A stretch of DNA of 64,000 bases, taken from Streptomyces sp. NBC_00513 (GTDB taxonomy: Bacteria; Actinomycetota; Actinomycetes; Streptomycetales; Streptomycetaceae). Below are positions 27,858 through 36,900 of this stretch, in pieces; positions within the stretch are counted from its first letter, which is position 1; the number at the start of each line of letters is the position of its first letter. The position numbers and the translations under genes were made by a program. The notes under the pieces are model-generated. The model was given only the letters and a program-made list of their open reading frames with translations, was not told where the DNA came from and ran no database searches. The DNA lies in contig NZ_CP107845.1 of assembly GCF_041431415.1 (NCBI RefSeq), positions 5,456,001-5,520,000 on the forward strand. The letters run 5' to 3'.

Positions 27858-28526
27858 GTGAAAGCAGGAACGGCCCTGAATACCCGCCTCGACCACCACA
27901 ACCCCCTCGTGTTCGACACGCACGAGCTGGGGCGGCGTCCTGGTGCCATGCAGCGGCTGTCCCGTGAGATCGCGGCACCGGCGGACCTCGGTCTCGCCGG
28001 CGTCATCGGGGTACCGGAAGGCGCCCCGCTGAAGCTCAGCCTCCGCCTGGAGTCGGTCATGGAAGGGGTGCTTGTCACAGGCACCGCCCGTGCATCGGCC
28101 GTGGGGGAGTGCGTAAGGTGTCTGGAGTCTGTCGGGCGCGAGCTCAAGGCGGACTTCCAGGAGATGTTCTCGTACCCTGACGCCGACGACCGGAGCCGCT
28201 CCAAGGCGGAACCGGCCGACGACGCCGAGGACGACGAGGACACGCTCTTCCTCGAGGACGGCTTGTTCGACCTCGAACCCCTGCTGCGCGACGTGGTGGT
28301 GCTCGCACTGCCGCTGCAGCCGGTGTGCCGAGAAGACTGTCTCGGACTGTGCCCCGATTGCGGGCTCAGCCTGAACGACGACCCGGACCACCACCATGAG
28401 GCCGTCGACATCCGTTGGGCGGCCTTGCAGGAACTCGTCGTGACCGATCAGGACGACGAGAAGGACAACATGAGCGGCACTGCATCTGACGGAGTTCAGA
28501 GCGCCGCCGAGAAGCAGGAGAAGTAG
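27858..28526 (+). CDS. DUF177 (YceD) family protein
   Basis: A 222-residue YceD/DUF177 protein, tied to 23S rRNA or ribosome assembly and almost always placed before rpmF. The conserved centre is [20 protein letters not shown] with GECVRCLE. A second Cys cluster [13 protein letters not shown] sits at about 160, probably a metal site. The linker is very acidic. Start uncertain: GTG at 27858 is used here; an ATG at 27816 would add 14 residues. It ends 2 bp before the rpmF start. Confidence 0.88.
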   Translation: MKAGTALNTRLDHHNPLVFDTHELGRRPGAMQRLSREIAAPADLGLAGVIGVPEGAPLKLSLRLESVMEGVLVTGTARASAVGECVRCLESVGRELKADFQEMFSYPDADDRSRSKAEPADDAEDDEDTLFLEDGLFDLEPLLRDVVVLALPLQPVCREDCLGLCPDCGLSLNDDPDHHHEAVDIRWAALQELVVTDQDDEKDNMSGTASDGVQSAAEKQEK

Positions 28527-28528
28527 CC

Positions 28529-28702
28529 GTGGCTGTTCCGAAGCGGAAGATGTCGCGCAGCAACACGCGCCACCGCCGGTCGCAGTGGAAGGCTGCGGTC
28601 CCCAACCTGGTTTCGTGCGAGCGCTGCCAGGAGCCGAAGCTCCAGCACATTGCGTGCCCGAGCTGCGGCACCTACAACAAGCGCCAGGTTCTCGAGGTCT
28701 GA
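28529..28702 (+). CDS. rpmF: 50S ribosomal protein L32, zinc (C+) form
   Basis: 57 residues: [20 protein letters not shown] followed by a zinc ribbon with SCERCQ and [11 protein letters not shown]. It is the C+ form, like the L28 in this window. GTG start at 28529, 2 bp after the DUF177 stop; rnc starts 19 bp after its stop. Too short for most ORF filters but unambiguous. Confidence 0.96.
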   Translation: MAVPKRKMSRSNTRHRRSQWKAAVPNLVSCERCQEPKLQHIACPSCGTYNKRQVLEV

Positions 28703-28721
28703 GCGGCTGGTGAGAGGCGCA

Positions 28722-29567
28722 ATGTCTGAGCTGTCCAACGCTGAGAAGCAGGCAGACAGTAACAACGCGGCCTCGTCCCACGTGCTTCTGGAAGGGCGGC
28801 TCGGGTACCAACTCGAGACCGCCCTTCTGGTGCGTGCACTGACCCACCGCTCGTACGCGTACGAGAACGGCGGTCTGCCCACCAACGAGCGCCTGGAGTT
28901 CCTCGGGGACTCCGTGCTCGGCCTGGTGGTCACGGACACGCTGTACACGACCCACCCGGACCTGCCGGAAGGCCAACTGGCCAAACTGCGGGCCGCTGTG
29001 GTCAACTCGCGCGCACTTGCGGAGGTCGGGCGTGGCCTCGAACTCGGCTCCTTCATCCGGCTCGGCCGGGGCGAAGAGGGCACGGGTGGCCGGGACAAGG
29101 CCTCCATCCTCGCCGACACCCTTGAAGCGGTGATCGGCGCGGTCTACCTCGATCAGGGCCTCGACGCGGCCTCGGAGCTGGTCCACCGGCTCTTCGACCC
29201 GCTCATCGAGAAGTCCTCCAACCTCGGGGCCGGCCTGGACTGGAAGACCAGTCTCCAGGAGCTCACGGCGGCCGAAGGCCTTGGTGTACCGGAATACCTG
29301 GTCACCGAGACCGGTCCGGACCACGAGAAGACCTTCACAGCTGCCGCTCGCGTCGGTGGTGTCTCGTACGGCACCGGCACCGGCCGCAGCAAGAAGGAAG
29401 CGGAACAGCAGGCGGCCGAGTCCGCGTGGCGCGGGATCCGCGCCGCGGCGGACGAGCGGATCGCGGCGGCAGCCGCTGCCGCAGCCGCTCCGGCAGAGGT
29501 CGTGGCTCCGGCCGCGGCCGAGGACGGCGGGGCGCCGACGCCCGTCGAACCGTCGCCGGGCGCCTGA
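28722..29567 (+). CDS. rnc: Ribonuclease III (AbsB)
   Basis: A 281-residue double-strand-specific RNase. The catalytic signature is [18 protein letters not shown] at about 50-67, with [15 protein letters not shown] as the second metal-binding helix. A dsRNA-binding domain covers about 180-250 ([35 protein letters not shown]). The tail is Ala/Pro-rich low complexity. In S. coelicolor this gene is absB, needed for antibiotic production through mRNA turnover. It sits in the DUF177-rpmF-rnc-mutM operon. Confidence 0.97.
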   Translation: MSELSNAEKQADSNNAASSHVLLEGRLGYQLETALLVRALTHRSYAYENGGLPTNERLEFLGDSVLGLVVTDTLYTTHPDLPEGQLAKLRAAVVNSRALAEVGRGLELGSFIRLGRGEEGTGGRDKASILADTLEAVIGAVYLDQGLDAASELVHRLFDPLIEKSSNLGAGLDWKTSLQELTAAEGLGVPEYLVTETGPDHEKTFTAAARVGGVSYGTGTGRSKKEAEQQAAESAWRGIRAAADERIAAAAAAAAAPAEVVAPAAAEDGGAPTPVEPSPGA

Positions 29568-29698
29568 CCCTTCCTTCGGGATGTTCCCCGCCCCCGCCCC
29601 TCTCCGGAGGGGCGGGGGCGGTCCCGTTCCCGGGCACCCCGAGGGCGGCCGGTAGGCTCGGCGGAGCGTCCAGCCCCGTCGCCTCCCGGAGGAACACC

Positions 29699-30559
29699 GT
29701 GCCCGAGCTGCCCGAAGTCGAAGTGGTGCGGCGCGGTTTGGAGCGTTGGGTGGCCGGGCGGACCATCGGGTCCGTCGAGGTACTGCACCCCCGAGCCGTA
29801 CGGCGGCACCCGGGCGGCGGCGCCGACTTCGCCGCCCGCCTCACCGGGGAGACCGTCGGGGTGCCGCAGCGGCGCGGGAAGTACCTGTGGCTGCCGCTCG
29901 TGGAACGGGACCTGTCGGTGCTGGGCCACCTCGGCATGAGCGGCCAACTACTGGTGCAGCCGGTCGGCTCCCCCGACGAGAAGCACCTGCGGATCCGCGT
30001 GCGCTTCGACGACGCGACCGGCACCGAGCTGCGCTTCGTGGACCAGCGGACCTTCGGCGGGCTGTCCCTGCACGAGAACACCCCCGACGGGCTCCCCGAC
30101 GTCATCGCGCACATCGCGCGTGACCCACTGGACCCGCTCTTCCCCGAAGCCGCCTACCATCTCGCGCTGCGCGCCAAGCGGACCACGGTCAAGCGGGCCC
30201 TGCTGGACCAGTCGCTCATCAGCGGGGTCGGCAACATCTACGCCGACGAGGCCCTGTGGCGCGCCCGGCTGCACTACGAGCGCCCGACCGCCACGCTCAC
30301 GCGCCCCCGGAGCGCGGAACTCCTCTCCCACGTCCGTGACGTCATGAACGCCGCGCTCGCCGTCGGCGGGACCAGCTTCGACAGCCTGTACGTCAACGTG
30401 AACGGGGAGTCCGGTTACTTCGACCGCTCGCTCGACGCCTACGGCCGGGAGGACGAGCCCTGCAGGCGCTGCGGGACTCCGATGCGCCGCCGGCCGTGGA
30501 TGAACCGGTCGAGCTACTTCTGCCCGCGCTGTCAGCGGCCGCCGCGCTCCGCGTCGTAG
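29699..30559 (+). CDS. mutM: Formamidopyrimidine-DNA glycosylase
   Basis: A 286-residue base-excision repair enzyme for oxidised guanine. The catalytic N-terminus is PELPEVEVV (Pro2, Glu3). The helix-two-turn-helix is [21 protein letters not shown] zinc finger uses PCRRCG and FCPRCQ at the C-terminus. GTG at 29699 has GGAGGA 5 bp upstream. Its last 28 bp overlap the convergent HxlR-family gene. Confidence 0.97.
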   Translation: MPELPEVEVVRRGLERWVAGRTIGSVEVLHPRAVRRHPGGGADFAARLTGETVGVPQRRGKYLWLPLVERDLSVLGHLGMSGQLLVQPVGSPDEKHLRIRVRFDDATGTELRFVDQRTFGGLSLHENTPDGLPDVIAHIARDPLDPLFPEAAYHLALRAKRTTVKRALLDQSLISGVGNIYADEALWRARLHYERPTATLTRPRSAELLSHVRDVMNAALAVGGTSFDSLYVNVNGESGYFDRSLDAYGREDEPCRRCGTPMRRRPWMNRSSYFCPRCQRPPRSAS

Positions 30560-30936
30560 GACGCCCGGGCGGTCAGCACCTGCTGCATGCTGCCCTCCAG
30601 GAAGTGGATCAGGGCGAGCAGCCGGGCGGCGACCTCGTGCCCCAGGGGTGTGAGTTCGTAGTCGACGCGGGGCGGGTTCGTGGGCTGCGCCTCGCGGTGG
30701 ACTATGCCGTCGCGTTCCAGCGCGTGCAGGGTCTGGGAGAGCATCTTCTCGCTGACGCCGTCCACACGGCGACGCAACTCGTTGAAGCGACAGGCGCCGT
30801 CGCGCAGGGCGCCCACGGTCAGACTGCCCCAGCGTCCGGTGACGTGCTCCAGGGTTTCCCGAGAGGGGCAGGTGCGGGCGAAGACATCGAAAGGCAGTTC
30901 CGATGAGGGCGCGTCCGTACGAACAGGGGTCTCCAT
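30532..30936 (-). CDS. HxlR-family transcriptional regulator
   Basis: A 134-residue winged-helix regulator. HxlR features: [42 protein letters not shown] (recognition region) and a wing [12 protein letters not shown]. Many HxlR proteins sense oxidants or quinones through an N-terminal Cys; the single Cys here (about residue 23) is in that place. Divergent from the flavodoxin-like oxidoreductase it probably controls. The 3' end overlaps mutM antiparallel. Confidence 0.93.
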   Translation of the reverse strand: METPVRTDAPSSELPFDVFARTCPSRETLEHVTGRWGSLTVGALRDGACRFNELRRRVDGVSEKMLSQTLHALERDGIVHREAQPTNPPRVDYELTPLGHEVAARLLALIHFLEGSMQQVLTARASYDAERGGR

Positions 30937-30993
30937 AGCGCAAGCGTACCTTCGGGTAGCGCTAACTGTCTGCTTGCGCTTTCGAAAAGTTAG
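30937..30993. promoter_or_regulatory. Putative operator region between HxlR and the oxidoreductase
   Basis: Three inverted repeats lie in the divergent promoter region: agcgcaagc (30937-30945) with gcttgcgct (30972-30980); tacc-ttcg-ggta (30947-30958); and ctaact (30962-30967) with agttag (30988-30993). Likely HxlR binding sites; which is used is unknown. Confidence 0.5.
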
Positions 30994-31061
30994 TGGTTCT
31001 CTTTCCCTCGTCGTCGTGCCGCGACGCGACGCATCGAGCACATCCTTGAGGGAGAACCACC

Positions 31062-31667
31062 ATGTCCGACATCACGCCCACGCCCGTCGTCTCGGTCGCC
31101 TACCACTCGGGATACGGCCACACCGCGGTCGTCGCCGAGGCCGTCCGGGCGGGAGCCGCCGACGCCGGCGCGACCGTCCACCTCGTCAAGGTCGACGAGA
31201 TCGACGACGCGCGGTGGGCGCTGCTGGACGCGTCGGACGCGATCATCTTCGGCTCCCCGACGTACATGGGCACCGCCTCGGGTGCCTTCCACGTCTTCGC
31301 CGAGGCCACCTCGAAGCGCTGGTTCGGGGACGTGTGGCAGGACAAGATCGCCGCGGGCTTCACCAACTCCGGCTCCAAGAGCGGCGACAAGATGCACACC
31401 CTGCAGTTCTTCCAGACGCTGGCCGCGCAGCACGCGATGAGCTGGGTCAACCTGGGCCTCAAGCCGGGCTGGAACTCCACCACCGGCTCCGAGTACGACC
31501 TGAACCGCCTCGGCTTCTTCTCGGGCGCGGCCGCCCAGACCAACTCCGACCAGGGCCCCGAGGCGGTCCACAAGGCGGACATCGCCACCGCCGAGCACCT
31601 CGGCCGGCGCGTCGCCGAGCACACCCGCGTGGTCCTGGCGGGCCGCGCCGCCCTCGCCGCGCGGTAG
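31062..31667 (+). CDS. Flavodoxin-like NAD(P)H-dependent oxidoreductase (WrbA-like)
   Basis: A 201-residue flavodoxin-fold protein. The FMN phosphate loop is YHSGYGHTAVVAEAV at about 14-28, with SPTYMGTASGAFHVF and TNSGSKSGDKMHTLQF around the flavin. It resembles quinone reductases of the WrbA/NQO group, which detoxify quinones by two-electron reduction. It is divergent from an HxlR regulator, the classic arrangement for electrophile-inducible oxidoreductases. ATG at 31062 has GAGGGAG 7 bp upstream. Confidence 0.93.
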   Translation: MSDITPTPVVSVAYHSGYGHTAVVAEAVRAGAADAGATVHLVKVDEIDDARWALLDASDAIIFGSPTYMGTASGAFHVFAEATSKRWFGDVWQDKIAAGFTNSGSKSGDKMHTLQFFQTLAAQHAMSWVNLGLKPGWNSTTGSEYDLNRLGFFSGAAAQTNSDQGPEAVHKADIATAEHLGRRVAEHTRVVLAGRAALAAR

Positions 31668-31701
31668 TCGGCGGGGCGAAGGTCGTCCGGGAGCAGGGCT
31701 A

Positions 31702-32706
31702 CTAGAAGCCGAAGTCCTGGGTCCACCACGGGCCGCCGTCGGCGAAGTAGGTGCCGACGCCCAGGGTGCGGAACTCGCAGTTCAGGATGTTCGCCTTGTG
31801 GCCCGGGCTGTTCATCCAGGCCTTCATCACCGCGTCGGCGTCACCCTGGCCGCGGGCTATGTTCTCGCCGCCGAGGCCGGATATGCCCGCGTTGTCGGCC
31901 CGCTTCCACGGGGTGTTCCCGTCCGGGTCGGTGTGGTCGAAGAAGCCCCGTACGGCCATGTCCTTGCTGAACGCGCCCGCCAGCGTCGCGAGCGGCGGGT
32001 TCGCCCGGACCGGGCCACAGCCCGCCTGGGCACGCTCCTGGTTCACCAGGGTCAGGACGGCCGCCTCCTCGGCGGAGTGCCCGCCGGAGGGCGCGGGCGC
32101 CGTGGGCTTCGGCGCGGGGGCCGAAGGCTCACCGGTCGGCGCCGGCTCGGGGTCCGGCTTGGGCTCGGGCTTCGGGGCAGGGGCGGCGGGCTTCTCCGGC
32201 TCCGGCTCCGGCTTGGGCTTCACGGGCTGGGGCTTGACCGGTTCCGGCTTCACGGGCCGGGGCTTCACGGGCTGGGGCTTCACGGGCTGGGGTTTCACCG
32301 GTTCCGGCGCCTTCGTCGAGGCGGAGGGCTTCGGCGACGGGGGCTTCGGCGTGGGCTTCGGCGTGGGCGAGGCCGAGGTCGAGGGGGACGGCGGCGACGG
32401 CCGGGTCGGCGTGGCGCTGTCCGGGGCGGCGGGCGCGGAGGCGCGGCCCTGCAGACCGGCGAGGCCACCCTGCCCCTGTACCGCGTTCTCGTCACGGGCG
32501 GACGGCGAGGCCTTGGCCTCCGTCTTCGAGCCGGCGTCCGTTCCGACATAGGGGAAGGAGTCGCCGACCGGGACGATGCCGGTCGTGACGACCGCCGTCG
32601 TGCCGAGGAGCAGGGCCACCGGGACACCCACGATGCCGATGCGGACGGCGGTGCCGCGCTTGCCGCCGCCGCGGCGCGGCGAAGCGGGGAGTTTGTGGCG
32701 TCCCAT
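31702..32706 (-). CDS. Secreted or membrane-anchored CAP (SCP/PR1) domain protein
   Basis: A 334-residue extracytoplasmic protein. A basic N-terminus (about 1-16) is followed by a hydrophobic segment VGVPVALLLGTTAVVTTG (about 24-41), a signal anchor or signal peptide. Residues 70-205 are a Pro/Lys/Ser spacer with repeated VKPQP/VKPKP units, typical of wall-spanning linkers. The CAP domain is at about 215-334 (LTLVNQERAQAGCGP; FFDHTDPDGNTPW; GGENIARGQ; WMNSPGHKANILN). Start at 32706 is set by MGRHKLPAS. CAP proteins of actinobacteria have unknown or hydrolytic roles. Confidence 0.92.
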   Translation of the reverse strand: MGRHKLPASPRRGGGKRGTAVRIGIVGVPVALLLGTTAVVTTGIVPVGDSFPYVGTDAGSKTEAKASPSARDENAVQGQGGLAGLQGRASAPAAPDSATPTRPSPPSPSTSASPTPKPTPKPPSPKPSASTKAPEPVKPQPVKPQPVKPRPVKPEPVKPQPVKPKPEPEPEKPAAPAPKPEPKPDPEPAPTGEPSAPAPKPTAPAPSGGHSAEEAAVLTLVNQERAQAGCGPVRANPPLATLAGAFSKDMAVRGFFDHTDPDGNTPWKRADNAGISGLGGENIARGQGDADAVMKAWMNSPGHKANILNCEFRTLGVGTYFADGGPWWTQDFGF

Positions 32707-32848
32707 CGGCGTCGTGCCTTCCTTCAGCGATCCTTCAACGATCAATCTTTGCTCGCCCAAACGGATGAGCTCATTGGAGCGGGACTGTACGCCATGGGAC
32801 CCGGGGGGCGATGTGCCGCGAATCGGACGCCCCGGTTAGCGTTCACGC

Positions 32849-33130
32849 ATGAATGAAGAAGTCCGGCTGACCGCATGGGTGCGCGGCCGTGTACAGGGAG
32901 TGGGCTTCCGCTGGTTCACCAGGGCCAATGCTCTGGAGATCGGCGAGGTGGTCGGCTTCGCGCTCAACCTGGACGACGGTCGAGTACAGGTGGTGGCCGA
33001 AGGTCAACGTGAGAATTGCCACCGGCTGCTGGACTGGCTGCGTTCCGCCGACACGCCCGGCCGGGTGGACGGGGTGACAGAGATCTGGGGCACACCGCGC
33101 GGTGGCTACGACGGATTCGCGATCCGATGA
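32849..33130 (+). CDS. acyP: Acylphosphatase
   Basis: A 93-residue acylphosphatase. The catalytic loop [14 protein letters not shown] (about 12-25) has the conserved Arg, and Asn in [17 protein letters not shown] (about 37-53) is the second catalytic residue. Hydrolyses carboxyl-phosphate bonds in the cytosol. It lies close upstream of the smc region, as in other Streptomyces. Confidence 0.96.
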   Translation: MNEEVRLTAWVRGRVQGVGFRWFTRANALEIGEVVGFALNLDDGRVQVVAEGQRENCHRLLDWLRSADTPGRVDGVTEIWGTPRGGYDGFAIR

Positions 33131-33480
33131 CGGATCGACTGATCATGCACTGATCAGATCTCTGGATGGTCGACACCCGGTCGGAACTGCGCATTCGTCG
33201 CGGAGCCGTTGCCGTCGGTCGCGATCCGTGGAAGGCTCGGAGATGAGGATGATCTCCGCGCCGTAGTCGAGCGCCGGGCCGCCCGCCGATACGGGGCGTG
33301 ATCGTGTTGACCGTCAAACTTTTTGGTGAGACGCTGGAAGCCCCGCGCACCTGAGCTGTTTGGCAGTGTTGGCAGTAGTAAGCGCAGTGACTGTCAGTTG
33401 CTGCCGGACATCCGCGGGTGCGATTCCCTCACGACCCACACCGCTCTCGGTCGGTCACTCAGTGTGGAGGACCATCCATC
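33131..33480 (+). promoter_or_regulatory. 350-bp leader/intergenic region before the small coiled-coil gene
   Basis: No protein gene is visible. Repeats seen: actgatca twice (33138-33145 and 33149-33156), an inverted repeat ttgac-c-gtcaa (33307-33317), and ttggcagt twice with a 9-bp period (33360-33376). The AT-richer stretch near 33305-33325 is the best promoter candidate, leaving a leader of about 150 nt. No known riboswitch was recognised. Confidence 0.4.
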
Positions 33481-33696
33481 ATGGCAAAGGCGCTTCTCGG
33501 TTACGTCGGCGGTTCCGACCCGCGACTCCTCGCCGAGATGCGACGGCTTCAGCAGCGCGTCCAGGACCTCGAGTCCGAGCTCGGACGAATCCAGTCCGAG
33601 AACGACGCACTGAACGCGGCCGCCGCTCAGCACGGAGACTCGCTGCTCGACAGCATCGACCTCGACGTACCCCAGGCGGAGCCTGCGCTCACCTGA
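33481..33696 (+). CDS. Small coiled-coil protein, conserved hypothetical
   Basis: A 71-residue protein: MAKALLGYVGGSDPRLLAEM, then a heptad-type coiled coil (RRLQQRVQDLESELGRIQSE) and an acidic, flexible end. No known family. The ATG at 33481 has GTGGAGG 11 bp upstream. Position just before smc is a hint, not proof, of a chromosome-related role. Confidence 0.82.
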   Translation: MAKALLGYVGGSDPRLLAEMRRLQQRVQDLESELGRIQSENDALNAAAAQHGDSLLDSIDLDVPQAEPALT

Positions 33697-33741
33697 TCCG
33701 CGCTTCACTCGTCGCTCGATTCCAGCCCCGTTTGATCTGCA

Positions 33742-33770
33742 AGGGACGCTCCGGCGTCCCTTCTTTCTTT
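33742..33770 (+). terminator. Terminator between the small coiled-coil gene and smc
   Basis: A 9-bp stem aagggacgc/gcgtccctt (33742-33750 with 33755-33763), loop tccg, followed by a pyrimidine run ctttcttt. One of the few T-rich terminators in the window. Confidence 0.85.
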
Positions 33771-33922
33771 CACGGCCGGCTCCTCCTCGCACCGCCGGCC
33801 CCTCACCGGCCGTCCCGCCCGGCCGCATCATTGGGCCAGGTGGGGGGGTTGATTCCTTTGACGTCTGATCTCCCCTGCACCTTCATGGGTGAAACCGAAC
33901 GTGAAAGGTAGAGTCCGGCGGC

Positions 33923-36900
33923 GTGCACCTCAAGTCCCTGACCCTGCGTGGCTTCAAATCATTTGCTTCCGCGACCACCCTGCGCTTCGAGCCGGGGATC
34001 ACCTGTGTCGTCGGCCCGAACGGATCGGGCAAGTCCAATGTGGTGGACGCGCTGTCCTGGGTCATGGGCGAACAAGGGGCGAAGTCCCTGCGCGGCGGGA
34101 AGATGGAAGACGTCATCTTCGCCGGCACGACGGGCCGGCCGCCCCTGGGGCGCGCCGAGGTCTCGCTGACCATCGACAACTCCGACGGCGCGCTGCCGAT
34201 CGAGTACGCCGAGGTCACCATCACGCGGATCATGTTCCGCGGCGGCAGCAGCGAGTACCAGATCAACGGCGACACCTGCCGGTTGCTCGACATTCAGGAG
34301 CTGCTCTCCGACTCCGGCATCGGCCGGGAGATGCACGTCATCGTCGGACAGGGCCAACTGGACTCCGTACTGCACGCCGATCCGATGGGCCGCCGCGCCT
34401 TCATCGAGGAGGCGGCCGGCGTACTGAAGCACCGCAAGCGGAAAGAGAAGGCGCTGCGGAAGCTTGACGCGATGCGGGCCAACCTCGCGCGCGTGCAGGA
34501 CCTCAACGACGAACTGCGGCGACAGCTCAAGCCGCTCGGGCGCCAGGCGGCGGTGGCCCGCCGGGCCGCCGTGATCCAGGCCGACCTGCGGGACGCGCGA
34601 CTGCGGCTGCTCGCCGACGACCTGGTCACCCTGAAGGGCGCGTTGGACGCGGAGATCGCGGACGAGGCGGCGCTGAAGGAACGCAAGGAGGCGGCCGAGC
34701 GGGAGCTGGCGGGCGCGCTGCGACGCGAGGCCGAGCTGGAGGAGGCGGTACGGGAACTCGCGCCCCGGCTGCAACGGGCCCAGCAGACCTGGCACGCACT
34801 CTCCCAGTCGGCCGAACGGGTGCGCGGAACCGTTTCCCTGGCGCAGGCGCGGGTCAAGAGCGCGTCGGCGCCGCCGGAGGACGAGCGGCGCGGCCGTGAT
34901 CCCGAGGAGATGGAGCGCGAGGCGGCGCGGATCCGTGAGCAGGAAGCCGAACTGACGGCCGCTCTGGAGGCGGCTTCACGGGCGCTGGAGGACACGGTCG
35001 AGCACCGGGCGGAGCTGGAGCGTTCCCTGGCCGACGAGGAACGGCGGCTGCGGGACGCGGCGCGGGCCATCGCCGACCGGCGCGAGGGGTTGGCCCGACT
35101 GACCGGACGGCTCGGCGCGGCCCGGTCCAGGGCGGGCGCCGCGCAGGCGGAGATCGAACGGCTGGAGGCGGCGCGCGACGACGCCGAAGCCCGTGCGGCG
35201 CGGGCGCAGGCGGAGTACGAGGCGTTGGCCGAGGAGGTCGGAGCCCTCGACGACCCGGCCGTCGACGGGGAGCACGAGGCGGCGCGGGCCCGGCTGGCGG
35301 AATCCGAGGCAGCCCTGTCGGCGGCGCGCGAGGCGCTGACCTCGGCGGAGCGTTCCCGGGCGGCCGTGGCGGCCCGGCGGGACGCGTTGGCGCCGGCGCT
35401 GCGGCGCAAGGACGGCACGGGCAGCCTGCTCGGCGCGCGCGAACGGCTGGACGGGCTGCTCGGCCCGGCGGCCGAACGGGTGACGGTGGCGCCGGGGTAC
35501 GAGGTGGCGGTCGCGGCCGCGTTGGGGGCGGCGGCCGACGCGCTCGCCGTGACCTCGGCGGGGGTGGCGGCCGATGCCATTCGGCACCTGAGGGACACGG
35601 ACGCGGGGCGGGTCACCTTCCTGATCGCCCCGGAGTCCGCGAGCGTCCTGCCCGGTCAGGCCGTGGATCCGGAAGGCCGGCCGTCGGGTGAGGGGAGCCT
35701 GCCGGGCCAGAGCGCCGGCCCGGGCGCGCACGCCGTCCAGGCGCCGGCGCCCGCTTCGGCTACGGTGCCCGCTTCGGCTTCGGCCCCGGCCCCGGTGTCC
35801 GTTCCGGTGGCGGAGCGCCCCGCCCCGGCCGCCGCTCACGTGCCCGCTCCGACCGCTCCGCAGTCCGTGCCGGCCTCGACCGCGGCCGGATCGCGCACGC
35901 TCGGGGTACCGGCCGGGAGCCTGGTGGCGGGAGACCCCGGCGTGGTCCGGGCCGTGGCCTGGGCCCTGCGGGAGTACGTCGTCGTCGCGACCCTGGACGA
36001 GGCCGAGGCGCTGGTGGCCGAGCGGGCCGACCTGGTGGCGGTGACCGCCGACGGGGACGTCCTGGGGGCACATCTCGCGCACGGCGGTTCCGCCGGGGCG
36101 CCGAGCCTCATCGAGGTACGGGCCGCCGTGGACGAGGCCGCGGCCGAGCTGGCGCGGTTGGAGGAGGAGTGCGTCGGGCTGGCCGGCGCCAAGGAGAGCG
36201 CCCACGCCGACCGGCAGGAGGCGGTCCGGCTCGTCGAGGAGCTGGCCGAGCGGCGCCGGGAGGGCGAGCGGGCCCGGGCCGGGGTCGCGCAGCAACTGGG
36301 CCGGCTCGCGGGACAGGCGAAGGGCGCGGCGGGCGAGGCCGAACGGAGCGTCGCTGCCGCGACCGCGGCGCAGGGCGCGCTGGAGCAGGCGCGCATCGAG
36401 GTGGAGGAGTGCGCGGAACGGCTCGCCGTCGCCGAGGAGATGCCGGTGGACGAGGAGCCGGACACCTCGGCGAGGGACCGGCTCGCCGCCGACGGGGCCA
36501 ACGCCCGACAGACCGAGATGGAGGCGCGGCTCCAGCTCAGGACACACGAGGAACGGGTCAAGGGGCTGGCCGGCCGGGCGGAAGCGCTCGACCGCGGCGC
36601 CAGGGCCGAGCGCGAGGCCAGGGCCCGTGCCGAACGGCGCCGGCAGCGGCTGGCCCACGAGGCCGAGGTGGGCCGGGCGGTGGCCGACGGAGCGCGACAG
36701 CTCCTGGCCCATCTGGAGGTGTCGATCGGTCGGGCCGAGGCGGAGCGCGCGGGCGCCGAGCAGGCCAAGGGGGTGCGCGAACGGGAGCTCGCCGAGGCCC
36801 GCGGCCGGGGCCGCGACCTCAAGGGGGAGCTCGACAAGCTGACCGACTCCGTGCACCGGGGCGAGGTGCTCGGAGCCGAGAAGCGGTTGCGGATCGAGCA

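Noticed and set aside
25602..29324. A 1240-residue open frame on the minus strand
   Set aside because: Antisense to rsmD, coaD, the coiled-coil gene, DUF177, rpmF and rnc; no family resemblance.
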